Notes under the pieces: model-generated | What the model was told of the DNA's origin: nothing | Seen by the model: only the letters and a program-made list of their open reading frames with translations | The model's database searches: none | Position numbers and translations under genes: made by a program | Assembly: GCA_003864535.1 (NCBI GenBank) | Contig: BHEQ01000009.1 | Span: 1-24,092, forward strand | DNA from: Gammaproteobacteria bacterium | Lineage (GTDB): Bacteria > Pseudomonadota > Gammaproteobacteria > Cardiobacteriales > Wohlfahrtiimonadaceae | DNA length: 24,092 nucleotides | Direction: 5' to 3' | Part shown: one piece after another, positions 1 to 6,925 of the stretch | Layout of the letters: each line of letters begins with the position of its first letter | Numbering within the stretch: position 1 is the stretch's first letter

Positions 1-494
1 ACACAATATTTTGCTAAAGCTTGCCGATTCTCATCAGCATTTATATCTTGAATATTCTCACCACCGCGTGCTTTATCAATCACCGCATTTATGATCTGCT
101 TATTTGCGCCACAACTAATTAATATTTTTGCAAGTTGTTTGTTTTCTTCTAAAACTGCAAGTAGGAAAATTTCCGCAGCGATAAAGCTATCTCCTTTTTT
201 TTGAGAGAGCTTATCAGAGCTATTAAGCACGCGTTGCAAGTCTTGGCTGAGATGCAGATCATTATTGCCGGTAACTTCAGGGAATGTAGCAATACGCTCA
301 TCAAGCTTTTGCTTTAAGATATTTGCATTAATTTTAGCCTGCTGCAATAAAGGGAGAATACTGCTATTTTGCTGAGTTAGCATTGCTTTTAACACATGTT
401 TAGGTTCAATCATTTGATGATCAAAACCTAAAGCTAAACTTCTAGCATCACTTAAGGCTTGTTGAAAAAGAGCGGTGAATTTTTCTATTTGCAT
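1..494 (-). CDS. clpB: ClpB disaggregase, N-terminal part (truncated by window edge)
   Basis: The first 164 residues of the ClpB chaperone, an AAA+ ATPase that works with DnaK to rescue aggregated proteins in the cytoplasm. Only the Clp N-terminal substrate-binding domain is visible. It starts MQIEKFTALFQQAL and contains IEPKHVLKAML, LSQDLQRVLN and RGGENIQD, all in the order and spacing of E. coli ClpB (IEPLHLMSALL, SQDLVRVLN, RGGESVND). Both ATPase modules lie off the left edge. The ATG at 494-492 is preceded by AAGGA about 10 nt upstream. A sigma32-like promoter lies just upstream, as expected for this heat-shock gene. Family assignment is secure; completeness cannot be judged. Confidence 0.95.
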   Translation of the reverse strand, partial: MQIEKFTALFQQALSDARSLALGFDHQMIEPKHVLKAMLTQQNSSILPLLQQAKINANILKQKLDERIATFPEVTGNNDLHLSQDLQRVLNSSDKLSQKKGDSFIAAEIFLLAVLEENKQLAKILISCGANKQIINAVIDKARGGENIQDINADENRQALAKYC

Positions 495-577
495 GATTTT
501 AAATCCTTTTTATCGTATTTTTATTGTACTTTTATGTACTCAATTATGTACTCAATGTTTATAACTCATCTTTTATA

Positions 578-605
578 AAATGGGATTTAAAAAGATTAAA
601 TCAAG
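578..605 (-). promoter_or_regulatory. Sigma32-like heat-shock promoter for clpB
   Basis: Read on the minus strand: CTTGATT (605-599), a 14-nt spacer, then CCCATTT (584-578). This fits the RpoH consensus (CTTGAA, 13-17 nt, CCCCATNT) with the expected spacing. It would start transcription near 571, about 75 nt before the clpB ATG, and lies downstream of the minus-strand terminators that close the neighbouring unit. The match is by eye. The gene it serves is a classical sigma32 target. Confidence 0.6.
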
Positions 606-616
606 TGTAACTAAAA

Positions 617-635
617 GCCTCTCTTTTGGAGAAGC
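617..635 (-). terminator. Terminator-like hairpin upstream of clpB promoter
   Basis: On the minus strand GCTTCTC (635-629), a 5-nt loop, GAGAGGC (623-617), then TTTTAG. One U-G pair makes the stem fully paired only as minus-strand RNA. It is the last of three hairpins between the phosphatase gene and clpB and would shield the clpB promoter from read-through. Confidence 0.4.
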
Positions 636-694
636 AGGGTTGGGCTAGATGGATATTTTTGATAGCATGAAGGATAATTTTTTTGATAATATAA

Positions 695-740
695 AAAATA
701 ATGCGTAATATCAGTTAAATCTGACATTACGCATTATTTT
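695..740. terminator. Long near-perfect inverted repeat, probable terminator
   Basis: The arms at 695-714 and 721-740 pair at 19 of 20 positions (one A/C mismatch) around a 6-nt loop; the core is AATAATGCGTAAT. On the minus strand the stem is followed by a T-rich run (TTTTTTATATT), so it can end transcripts leaving the phosphatase gene. The A/T-rich symmetry would also allow a bidirectional role or protein binding. Confidence 0.6.
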
Positions 741-766
741 ACATGCAACATATTAAACAAACAGAT

Positions 767-840
767 TAAAGAAGCCTCTCCCCAACGCCATTAAGCTAAG
801 GATTTAAAAGAACCCCTCCCAACAGGAGGAGCTGTAAAAG
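767..840 (-). repeat. Terminator-bearing dispersed repeat, long copy
   Basis: Read on the minus strand this begins CTTTTACAGCTCCTCC and ends GTTGGGGAGAGGCTTCTTT. The same opening (CTTTACAGC, CTCCTC) and ending (GTTGAGGAGAGGCTTCTTT) occur in a shorter copy downstream of icd (8203-8253). The long copy carries about 23 extra bases in the middle. Both copies lie directly 3' of genes and contain terminator-type hairpins, so the repeat may spread as a ready-made terminator. Similarity was judged by eye. Confidence 0.55.
806..831 (-). terminator. Intrinsic terminator of the alkaline phosphatase gene
   Basis: On the minus strand CTCCTCC (831-825), loop TGTTG, GGAGGGG (819-813), then TTCTTTT. This is a compact GC stem with a U-tract about 95 nt after the phosphatase stop codon. 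It forms the core of the long dispersed repeat at 767-840. Confidence 0.65.
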
Positions 841-923
841 TCCCACAACACGGAGTTTTCCCTGCTAAGGGGGATTTAGGGTGAAGCTCAGTGAGGCTTA
901 TTTAGCTGCTGAGCAGTTACTGT

Positions 924-2606
924 TTATTTAAATTTATTAAGTAAAACAATCGCAGCTTCTGGAATAAAAAACTGAGTTTCATTAAATACATTAACACCAT
1001 TATAAACAAGCTTTTCACTCGTTTTATCATGAATAATATAATTCTTATTCTCAGAGATAGTAAATAGTTCATTATTAACTAGTACTTTCAAGAAAGTATT
1101 TTCTTTATCAGTCTTACGCTCTTTAATCTCTAAGCCGTGTGAAGAAAATTCAGACTCAGCAACAAAGAGCTTCTTGGTTGTAATATCAAGATCTAAATTC
1201 AATGCTTTTGCCATATATAGTGCAATATCACTGTTTTGGATCGTCCCTGTGAGCTGATGATTTGCATCATTTGTATAAGCATAAAAAGTAACATCTTCAC
1301 CAGTATGACCGTTTGTTGTCATTGCTAATCCTGAGCGCTTATTAATAATTGATGAAACTATGTTATTAATTTTGTAATTATCTTTTTTAGAAATCGTTGC
1401 ACGGGCATCAGTTAAAGCATTAATCTCTTCTGGTGTTAGCGTAATTCCTGTTTTATCTAAAAAATAATTAGCAATATTAATCTCTTCAAAAGTTTCAATA
1501 TCTTTTGCTAATTTTAAATCTGAGTAACGAATATTTTTTAATGTTTTAACAAAATAATCTTTTTCAATAGTTGAATACGTATCATTAATGAACATATTAC
1601 CAATACTTAAACCACCATTGCCATGATCTGTTACAACTAAAACCACGGTATCTGTACGGTTTTTTGCAAAATTTAGGGCACTGGCAACGGCAAGATCAAA
1701 GGCTTTTATCTCTTCTAGCTGGGTAACAATACTGTGTGAATGTCCAACCCAATCAATTTTAGAGCCTTCAACCATTAAGAAAAAACCTTGAGAATTAGTA
1801 CTTAATAACTCAATGGCTTTATCTGTCATTTGTGCAAGAGATGGCTCAACAATTTCTTGATGGGGGCGATCTATTTCATATTGCATATCTTGTGGTGCAA
1901 ATAGACCCCATACTTTTTGTGGCGGTTTTAGCGCAACTAATTCATCTAAATTTGAAATAACTTGATAATTATTTTTCCTAAGAACATCTAGCATATCAAT
2001 ATTATCAACACGCTGCCTACTTACATCAGCACCATTTGGATTAGGTTGCAAATATTCAAAACCGCCCCCTAAAACAACATCCATGAATTGATATACCTGT
2101 TGTGCTGAAATATCACTATAGTTACTTCGGTGCTTACTGTGAGCACTAAAACCTGCAGGTGTGGCATGCATAACTTCTGAAGTAGAAATTAATCCTGTTG
2201 ATAGTCCTGCCAATTTTGCAGCTTCAAGAATACTTGCAGCTGGAGCATAATGCTCCGCATCTGTTACTGACCTTGCGCCATAAAGTTCTGTTTTACTGGG
2301 CTTTAAACCAATAATTTTATCTTCTGTTTTATATCCCGTTGCAAGTGCTGAGGCTGCTGGTGCTGAATCAGTAATTATATTTAAAGCGGTATGTGTCCGA
2401 ACTAAACCGCTTGCAATTTCATCAACATGCATTGGCTGTCCATCATAGTGTACCCAGCGTGTTAAAGTAAGTGAGCTAGCAGACATTCCATCTGGAATTA
2501 ATAAAATGACATTTTTAGCAAATCCACTAGGAATTTGATCTAAAGGCTTGCTGTGAGCAAACGATAAAATGCTTAATAATACTAAGGATAATGTTCTTTT
2601 TTTCAT
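924..2606 (-). CDS. Secreted alkaline phosphatase (PhoA superfamily)
   Basis: A phosphomonoesterase that releases phosphate from organic esters outside the cytoplasm. Residues 1-19 form a signal peptide (KKR, hydrophobic core, AHS cleavage site). All classical active-site elements are present: D39 in IPDG, nucleophile S81 in TDSAPAAS, H147 and T149 in MHATPAG, metal ligands E280, D285 and H289 in the MVEGSKIDWVGHSH block, D327-H328 in VVTDHGNGG, and H434 in TNGHTGEDV. The length of 560 aa exceeds the 471 aa of E. coli PhoA, mainly through insertions at about 185-260 and 335-425, so it belongs to a longer branch; the symbol phoA is not assigned. AGGGG lies 8 nt before the ATG. A putative Pho box upstream fits phosphate-starvation control. 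It is a single-gene unit. Confidence 0.92.
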   Translation of the reverse strand: MKKRTLSLVLLSILSFAHSKPLDQIPSGFAKNVILLIPDGMSASSLTLTRWVHYDGQPMHVDEIASGLVRTHTALNIITDSAPAASALATGYKTEDKIIGLKPSKTELYGARSVTDAEHYAPAASILEAAKLAGLSTGLISTSEVMHATPAGFSAHSKHRSNYSDISAQQVYQFMDVVLGGGFEYLQPNPNGADVSRQRVDNIDMLDVLRKNNYQVISNLDELVALKPPQKVWGLFAPQDMQYEIDRPHQEIVEPSLAQMTDKAIELLSTNSQGFFLMVEGSKIDWVGHSHSIVTQLEEIKAFDLAVASALNFAKNRTDTVVLVVTDHGNGGLSIGNMFINDTYSTIEKDYFVKTLKNIRYSDLKLAKDIETFEEINIANYFLDKTGITLTPEEINALTDARATISKKDNYKINNIVSSIINKRSGLAMTTNGHTGEDVTFYAYTNDANHQLTGTIQNSDIALYMAKALNLDLDITTKKLFVAESEFSSHGLEIKERKTDKENTFLKVLVNNELFTISENKNYIIHDKTSEKLVYNGVNVFNETQFFIPEAAIVLLNKFK

Positions 2607-2676
2607 TTGAGTTGCCCCTTGATTTAAAAATAAAAGGTAGGTGAGCGGCTAATTATCTAATAATTAACAGATTGCT

Positions 2677-2710
2677 AATCTATATTATAAATATGAACAA
2701 ATAATGACGG
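2677..2710 (-). promoter_or_regulatory. Putative Pho box and -10 for alkaline phosphatase
   Basis: On the minus strand CCGTCAT (2710-2704), four bases, TGTTCAT (2699-2693). This resembles the PhoB box (two CTGTCAT repeats 4 nt apart) with 10 of 14 repeat positions matching. A -10-like TAGATT follows exactly 10 nt later (2682-2677), the spacing seen at E. coli phoA. The second half-site is weak. The downstream gene is a typical Pho-regulon member. Confidence 0.4.
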
Positions 2711-2829
2711 CTATTACTCAGGTTTCCAGATTCAAAAATGGAACATTTAATTCAATTATTTATTAATTTATTAATATATATAACAGAAATAGCTCTTAAC
2801 ATAGCTCTTAACAAGGTGAAATAAATATC

Positions 2830-3066
2830 TTGACAAACGTCAATAACCAAAAAAAGAGCTACGAATTAATAATGCCACAAAATGCAATGAACTACCAGAA
2901 CTTAATGCTAATCTACTTTGTGATGAAAACACATGAGAATGATAAGTCTGCATCAGTTAAAGGTGAATATATTTGTCAATACCTTGTAAATTATGCAAAA
3001 TACTGCAAACAAAGCAAAAATAAGCAGGGCAAATGCTATCATAACCGTCTTTATAGCATAAAATAA
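2830..3066 (+). CDS. Doubtful small protein upstream of macB
   Basis: A 78-codon frame starting at TTG, with AAGGTG 11 nt before it, ending 12 nt before the macB ATG. The product is basic and Asn/Lys/Tyr-rich with three Cys (ICQY, YCKQ, KCYH). It has no signal peptide and no recognisable family, and it is not related to MacA, the partner normally encoded next to macB. TTGACA at the proposed start could equally be a -35 element. In favour are the close coupling to macB and the scarcity of other starts for macB translation; against are composition and non-ATG start. It may be leader or random sequence. Confidence 0.2.
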   Translation: MTNVNNQKKSYELIMPQNAMNYQNLMLIYFVMKTHENDKSASVKGEYICQYLVNYAKYCKQSKNKQGKCYHNRLYSIK

Positions 3067-3078
3067 TAGTGATTATAT

Positions 3079-5139
3079 ATGAATATCATCAGCTTAAAAA
3101 ATATATCACGTACATTCAAAACAAGTTTACCTAAGAATTCAAAAGAGAGTGCGCCTAGCCCTCAAGTAACTGTATTGCAAGGGATTACTTTAGAGATTGC
3201 CCAAGGTGAAATGTTGGCGATTATGGGGACATCAGGCTCAGGCAAATCAACCTTAATGAATATTCTCGGCTGTTTAGATACGGCATCTAGCGGCGATTAT
3301 TTATTTCATGGTAAAAATATCGCTAAATTTGATGCAGATGAATTAGCCCAATTACGCCGCGAACATTTTGGTTTTATTTTCCAGCGTTATCATCTCTTAA
3401 ACACTTTAAGTGCGCGTAAAAATGTTGAAATTCCTGCGATGTATGCAGGAATGCCAGCTAAAGTGCGTGCGCTCAAAGCTGGTGAGATTTTAAGCAGCTT
3501 GGGGCTTGATGATCGCATTGATTATAATCCCAATCAATTATCAGGAGGACAGCAGCAGCGCGTCTCGATTGCCCGCGCCTTAATCAATGGTGGCGAGGTT
3601 ATTTTAGCGGATGAGCCAACTGGCGCACTTGATAGCGTTAGTGGTGCATCCGTACTTGAGAATTTAAAAGCCTTAAATAAAGCTGGGCATACAATTATCA
3701 TGGTAACTCATGATCGCAATGTAGCCTCACACGCACGCCGAATTATCGAACTTAAAGATGGGGAGATTATTGCTGATTATCTAAATGATCAAAAGACAAA
3801 TAATCAAGATCATAATAATCTAGAGAATTCATCAGAACCAGTTTTATCCAACATACAAACGCAATCACTAACACAATCAGAATCAGAATCAAAATCACAA
3901 ATAAAAACCAAAATCCCTAAATCTTATTCTAAATTCTCGGGGGTGCAACGGATTGCTGATGCTTTTAAAATGGCATTAGTTTCGATGATTATGCAAAAAA
4001 TGCGCACTTTTTTAACGATGCTTGGGATTATTATTGGGATCGCCTCTGTCGTGATTATTGTCGCGATTGGCAATGGCACTACGGATAAAATCCTTAATGA
4101 TATTAGCGGATTAGGCACTTCAACCTTGGAGGTTTACCCAGGTTCTGGCTTTGGAGATCGTAACTCAGGACGCGTGCGGAGCTTAAAGCCTAGTGATGCG
4201 CAATATCTTAAAGAGCAGCCGTATATTCATTCGGTAACCCCAACTGTGTCGAGCAATAAAATGATCCGTTATGGCAATATTGCGGTTAATGCGGTTATTT
4301 CTGGTGTGGGCGCGGATTTTTTTGAAGTACGTGATTATAAAATTACTGAAGGTGTTGGTTTTAATCGCCAAAGTGAAGATGATTTAGCCCTAGAAGCAGT
4401 TATAGATCAAAACACACGCGATAAATTATTTGCTAAAACAGATAATCCATTAGGTGAAGTTATTTTATTAGGTAACTTACCCGTGCGTATTATTGGAGTG
4501 AGCGCACCAAAAGCTGCAGGTTTTGGTTCAAGTGCCAGTTTAGAAGTCTGGATTCCATATTCTAGTGCCATGAAGCGCATGCTTGGGCAAAGCTTTTTAC
4601 GCAATATTACCTTAAGAATAAATGATGATGTTGATCTAGCCCTTGCTGAAAATAATATCACGGAGATATTAACCCGCCTCCATGGCAAAAAAGATTTCTT
4701 TATCATTAATACGGATGCAATTCGCGATACGATTAAAGAAACAACAGGCACATTAACCTTACTTGTGGCATCTATTGCAGTTATATCCTTGATTGTAGGT
4801 GGTATTGGGGTGATGAATATAATGTTAGTGTCCGTAAGTGAACGCACTCGCGAAATTGGAATGAGAATGGCTGTTGGGGCAAGAAAATCAGATATATCTC
4901 AGCAATTTATCATTGAAGCAGTCTTGGTCTGCTTAGTTGGGGGCTTGATTGGGATTGCGTTTGCCTTGATCTTAGGCTTTGGGCTAAATTGGCTTATCAC
5001 AAGCTTTCAACTGCGTTTTTCATGGATAACTATTGTGCTCGCTTTTACCTGCTCAAGCTTTATCGGCTTAACCTTTGGCTATTTTCCCGCCAAAAGAGCG
5101 GCGAACTTAGCCCCAATTGAGGCTTTAGAGCGTAGTTAG
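3079..5139 (+). CDS. macB: MacB-type ABC exporter (ATPase-permease fusion)
   Basis: An inner-membrane half of a tripartite MacA-MacB-TolC pump, which drives export of macrolides, peptides or similar molecules from the periplasm. The ATPase domain (1-235) has Walker A GTSGSGKS (50-57), FQRYHLL, signature LSGGQ (154-158), Walker B ILADE (175-179) and switch H211. After a hydrophilic Ser/Gln/Lys linker (about 233-285) come a first membrane segment (about 313-335), a periplasmic MacB-PCD domain, and three segments near the C-terminus with the FtsX motif GGIGVMNIMLVSV. Alignment with E. coli MacB (648 aa) is collinear; the extra residues are in the linker and near 16-28. No macA lies beside it, so the partner must be encoded elsewhere. 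The ribosome binding site is weak. A palindromic repeat follows 49 nt after the stop. Confidence 0.92.
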   Translation: MNIISLKNISRTFKTSLPKNSKESAPSPQVTVLQGITLEIAQGEMLAIMGTSGSGKSTLMNILGCLDTASSGDYLFHGKNIAKFDADELAQLRREHFGFIFQRYHLLNTLSARKNVEIPAMYAGMPAKVRALKAGEILSSLGLDDRIDYNPNQLSGGQQQRVSIARALINGGEVILADEPTGALDSVSGASVLENLKALNKAGHTIIMVTHDRNVASHARRIIELKDGEIIADYLNDQKTNNQDHNNLENSSEPVLSNIQTQSLTQSESESKSQIKTKIPKSYSKFSGVQRIADAFKMALVSMIMQKMRTFLTMLGIIIGIASVVIIVAIGNGTTDKILNDISGLGTSTLEVYPGSGFGDRNSGRVRSLKPSDAQYLKEQPYIHSVTPTVSSNKMIRYGNIAVNAVISGVGADFFEVRDYKITEGVGFNRQSEDDLALEAVIDQNTRDKLFAKTDNPLGEVILLGNLPVRIIGVSAPKAAGFGSSASLEVWIPYSSAMKRMLGQSFLRNITLRINDDVDLALAENNITEILTRLHGKKDFFIINTDAIRDTIKETTGTLTLLVASIAVISLIVGGIGVMNIMLVSVSERTREIGMRMAVGARKSDISQQFIIEAVLVCLVGGLIGIAFALILGFGLNWLITSFQLRFSWITIVLAFTCSSFIGLTFGYFPAKRAANLAPIEALERS

Positions 5140-5188
5140 TTTATACTTTTTAGCAATAACAGCTTTAGCAAACGCCAATCAATCTTTA

Positions 5189-5309
5189 GGGGACTTCTAT
5201 AAATTAGATTTTTCAAGGCTTGCGATATTATTAAAAGCACAGTTTACTTAGGTAAATTAGCATTTTAACAATATCGTGTCAGCTGAAAAAGAAATTAATA
5301 GATGTACCC
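5189..5309 (+). repeat. Palindromic MITE-like element, copy 1 (full length)
   Basis: A 121-bp imperfect palindrome. The left end reads GGGGACTTCTATAAATT and the right end AATAGATGTACCC, i.e. inverted termini GGG-AC-TCTAT-AATT. The arms also share TTTTTCA and CGATATT-TTAAAA in inverted order. The centre GTTTAC-TTAG-GTAAAT closes the hairpin. TA (part of TTTA) flanks the left end and CTTTA the right. Three further copies occur at 9875, 10270 and 24008. It encodes nothing and lies 49 nt after macB. Confidence 0.8.
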
Positions 5310-5397
5310 TTTACAATGCTAGCTGATCTGTGCTGATTGATCTATAATGAGCTTATATTTTAGCTACTCAGCCATTTTTTGATAGTAAGAGTTTGAT

Positions 5398-5823
5398 ATG
5401 TTGTCACAAGTTATTTGGTCTATTTTACTCATCATAATTATGGTAACTCTGCACGCACTGTGGAGCTTACACATACTATCCCATCTACAAAAAAGATCTC
5501 AACATGGTCATCGTCCTATTTTAGATCACGGTTATACCTTGATTTGGCTAGTTTTATCTCTACTGTGCCTGCATTTTATCGAAACTGCTATTTGGGCAGC
5601 CTTCTACTTTTTTAAACAAGGATTTGCAGACTTTGCAACCTCACTCTATTTTTCAATTGTCAGCTACGCTACGATAGGCTATGGAGATAAAATACTACCT
5701 GAAAATTTACGTTTAATTGGTGCTATAGAAGGCTTAACAGGCACTATCCTCGCTGGATGGTCGGTGGCACTGCTCGTCACTGTTTTACAATCTATTCACA
5801 TCTCTATGAATAAAGTAAAATGA
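5398..5823 (+). CDS. Small K+ channel (Ion_trans_2 pore domain)
   Basis: A 141-aa inner-membrane protein with three hydrophobic segments (about 5-27, 46-72 and 106-131) and a re-entrant pore loop ending in the K+ selectivity filter TIGYGD (92-97), preceded by the pore helix TSLYFSIVSY. The core is thus the canonical two-helix-plus-pore unit with one extra N-terminal helix. No RCK/TrkA-N or cyclic-nucleotide domain is attached, so gating cannot be read from the sequence. GTAAGAG lies about 7 nt before the ATG and TATAAT occurs at about 5344-5349. It stands alone between a repeat and a parS site. It likely conducts K+ passively as a tetramer; the selectivity claim rests on the filter motif. Confidence 0.8.
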   Translation: MLSQVIWSILLIIIMVTLHALWSLHILSHLQKRSQHGHRPILDHGYTLIWLVLSLLCLHFIETAIWAAFYFFKQGFADFATSLYFSIVSYATIGYGDKILPENLRLIGAIEGLTGTILAGWSVALLVTVLQSIHISMNKVK

Positions 5824-5885
5824 TTTTATGGACTTTCTCTGGCTATTTGAACTACCCCTTTTGCTTATCATACTTATATTTACTT

Positions 5886-5901
5886 TGTTTCACGTGAAAC
5901 A
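5886..5901. promoter_or_regulatory. parS: parS centromere site (ParB binding)
   Basis: TGTTTCACGTGAAACA, a perfect 16-bp palindrome identical to the universal chromosomal parS consensus. ParB (Spo0J) nucleates here, spreads and loads SMC/MukB-type condensins for chromosome segregation. It lies in the 87-bp gap between the channel gene and the convergent HutD-family gene, as expected for a site over which ParB spreads. Sites of this kind cluster near oriC in most bacteria. A chance 16-bp match in 24 kb is very unlikely. Confidence 0.93.
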
Positions 5902-5910
5902 TAAAATATT

Positions 5911-6519
5911 TCATTTTAAAAATATTTCTGTAATTATCAAATTAACTGAATTTAAACTATTAAGAGTATTTAACTTAATCTGCTTGCTATCATTTTTATC
6001 TATAAAAAGAGCGTCATATTGATCCAACATGATAATCTCATCATTGATTTCTAGAAAAATAGGATTAATATTATTTGAGAAGATCAATGCTTGTGTTTGT
6101 AAGCTCGTATAAACTTGATTATCTTTTAAGCTAACAAACTCAAGTTTATGCTCACAATATTCATTTTGACTCATTATCCCAAAATCCAAAACAGGCTCAG
6201 GGCAAGCTAAAACTTCACTGGCAACGCCGCCGTCAAAAACTAATGGGAGTTGATTAGCATAATGTTGATTAACACAATCTAGTTTATGAATATCCTTATC
6301 TATTTTCAATTCTAAATTATTGCCACTCAAAAGAATAAGGCTGCGCTTAACATTAGGATAAAGCGAGAATGCGCCTTTTTGAGTTACATTGGCAATACTT
6401 GCTCGCCAAATGAAATTATCAAGCGTCGCCTCAAAAGGAAAAATCATGACTTGACGCGTCGCACCTTGTCCATTTTTCCAAGGCTGTACCGATAGGTCAT
6501 CAAAAATAATTTTCTTCAA
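5911..6519 (-). CDS. HutD/Ves-family cupin protein
   Basis: A 202-aa cytoplasmic protein of the HutD/Ves family, two cupin folds in one chain. Diagnostic motifs are WKNGQGATR (14-22), FIWRASIANV (36-45) and GAFSLYPNVKRSLILLSG (49-66), which line up with E. coli Ves (WRNAAGETR, WRASIAS, GEFSLFPGMERIVTLLEG). Members occur in histidine-utilisation operons or as cold-induced proteins; their biochemical role is not firmly known. No hut gene is in the window. The start is TTG at 6519-6517, chosen because GAGG lies 8-9 nt upstream and no ATG fits the conserved N-terminus. It ends 10 bp from the parS site. Confidence 0.82.
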   Translation of the reverse strand: MKKIIFDDLSVQPWKNGQGATRQVMIFPFEATLDNFIWRASIANVTQKGAFSLYPNVKRSLILLSGNNLELKIDKDIHKLDCVNQHYANQLPLVFDGGVASEVLACPEPVLDFGIMSQNEYCEHKLEFVSLKDNQVYTSLQTQALIFSNNINPIFLEINDEIIMLDQYDALFIDKNDSKQIKLNTLNSLNSVNLIITEIFLK

Positions 6520-6925
6520 AATATTACCTCATAATAAATAGTTACATTTAAAAATATATTTAAAAAATGGAAATAGAGTAGTAAATTAATATCATAAAAC
6601 ATTAAATAGATAATCTCTATGGCATTGATTAATAAAATACCTGAGTTAGCTATTATTATTATTCTATTTTATGTTATTGCCCTGAATTTTAATATTGAAT
6701 AAATAAAGTGCGGGCTCTAGATTAAGGATTATAATAATATTTATAATAATATTTATAATTAATAACATGATTTTATTTTCAAAGATATCAACAGATATAC
6801 TAATTGAAGTTTTTAGCATTTTCATGTAGTCTTAACAACCATGGAGTAAAATTTTTCCATGAAATATAGTCTAGCTTTAATCAAGCTTATAGAATTTAAA
6901 TTAATAAATATTATGAGGGGAACAC
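6520..6925. other. Divergent intergenic region, HutD-family gene / icd
   Basis: A 406-bp very AT-rich region that must hold promoters for both flanking genes. I see a direct repeat AATAATATTTAT (about 6730-6760), a weak sigma70-like pair for icd (TTGAAG at 6804-6809, 17 nt, TAGTCT at 6827-6832), and a small hairpin (ATGGA/TCCAT, 6841-6860). A 27-codon hydrophobic frame lies at 6619-6702. No tRNA or riboswitch is evident. Confidence 0.5.
6619..6702 (+). CDS. Possible 27-aa membrane peptide
   Basis: An ATG frame of 27 codons whose product is one hydrophobic stretch (about residues 10-23, rich in Ile) with KIPE before it and NFNIE after it, the layout of single-span small membrane proteins. There is no good ribosome binding site, and AT-rich DNA easily yields runs of Ile and Leu codons. 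I list it only because the length and charge pattern are suggestive. Confidence 0.15.
   Translation: MALINKIPELAIIIILFYVIALNFNIE

Larger units (their letters stand above)
495..923. other. Intergenic region between alkaline phosphatase and clpB
   Basis: A 429-nt non-coding stretch. From right to left in the direction of transcription it holds a palindromic segment (about 870-917, including AGCTGCTGAGCAG), the phosphatase terminator, the long inverted repeat, a third hairpin and the sigma32-like clpB promoter. I see no coding potential and no tRNA-like structure. Confidence 0.7.
2607..3078. other. Divergent intergenic region, alkaline phosphatase / macB
   Basis: It holds the putative Pho box for the phosphatase, a perfect 12-bp tandem duplication (ATAGCTCTTAAC at 2789-2800 and 2801-2812), and a doubtful 78-codon reading frame (2830-3066). 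I could not find a convincing sigma70 promoter for macB. The sequence is very AT-rich, so -10-like hexamers are uninformative. Confidence 0.6.

Noticed and set aside
2830..2858. Sigma70 promoter beginning with TTGACA upstream of macB
   Set aside because: The -35 is perfect, but the hexamer 17 nt later is AAAGAG and neighbouring spacings also give no -10 match.
4407..4847. 146-codon antisense frame inside macB
   Set aside because: The sense strand encodes conserved MacB sequence throughout; the antisense frame lacks a start context and homology.
5828..6022. 64-codon plus-strand frame following the K+ channel gene
   Set aside because: It runs through the parS site and 112 bp into the well-supported HutD-family gene on the other strand, and has no family likeness; its hydrophobic start is probably chance.
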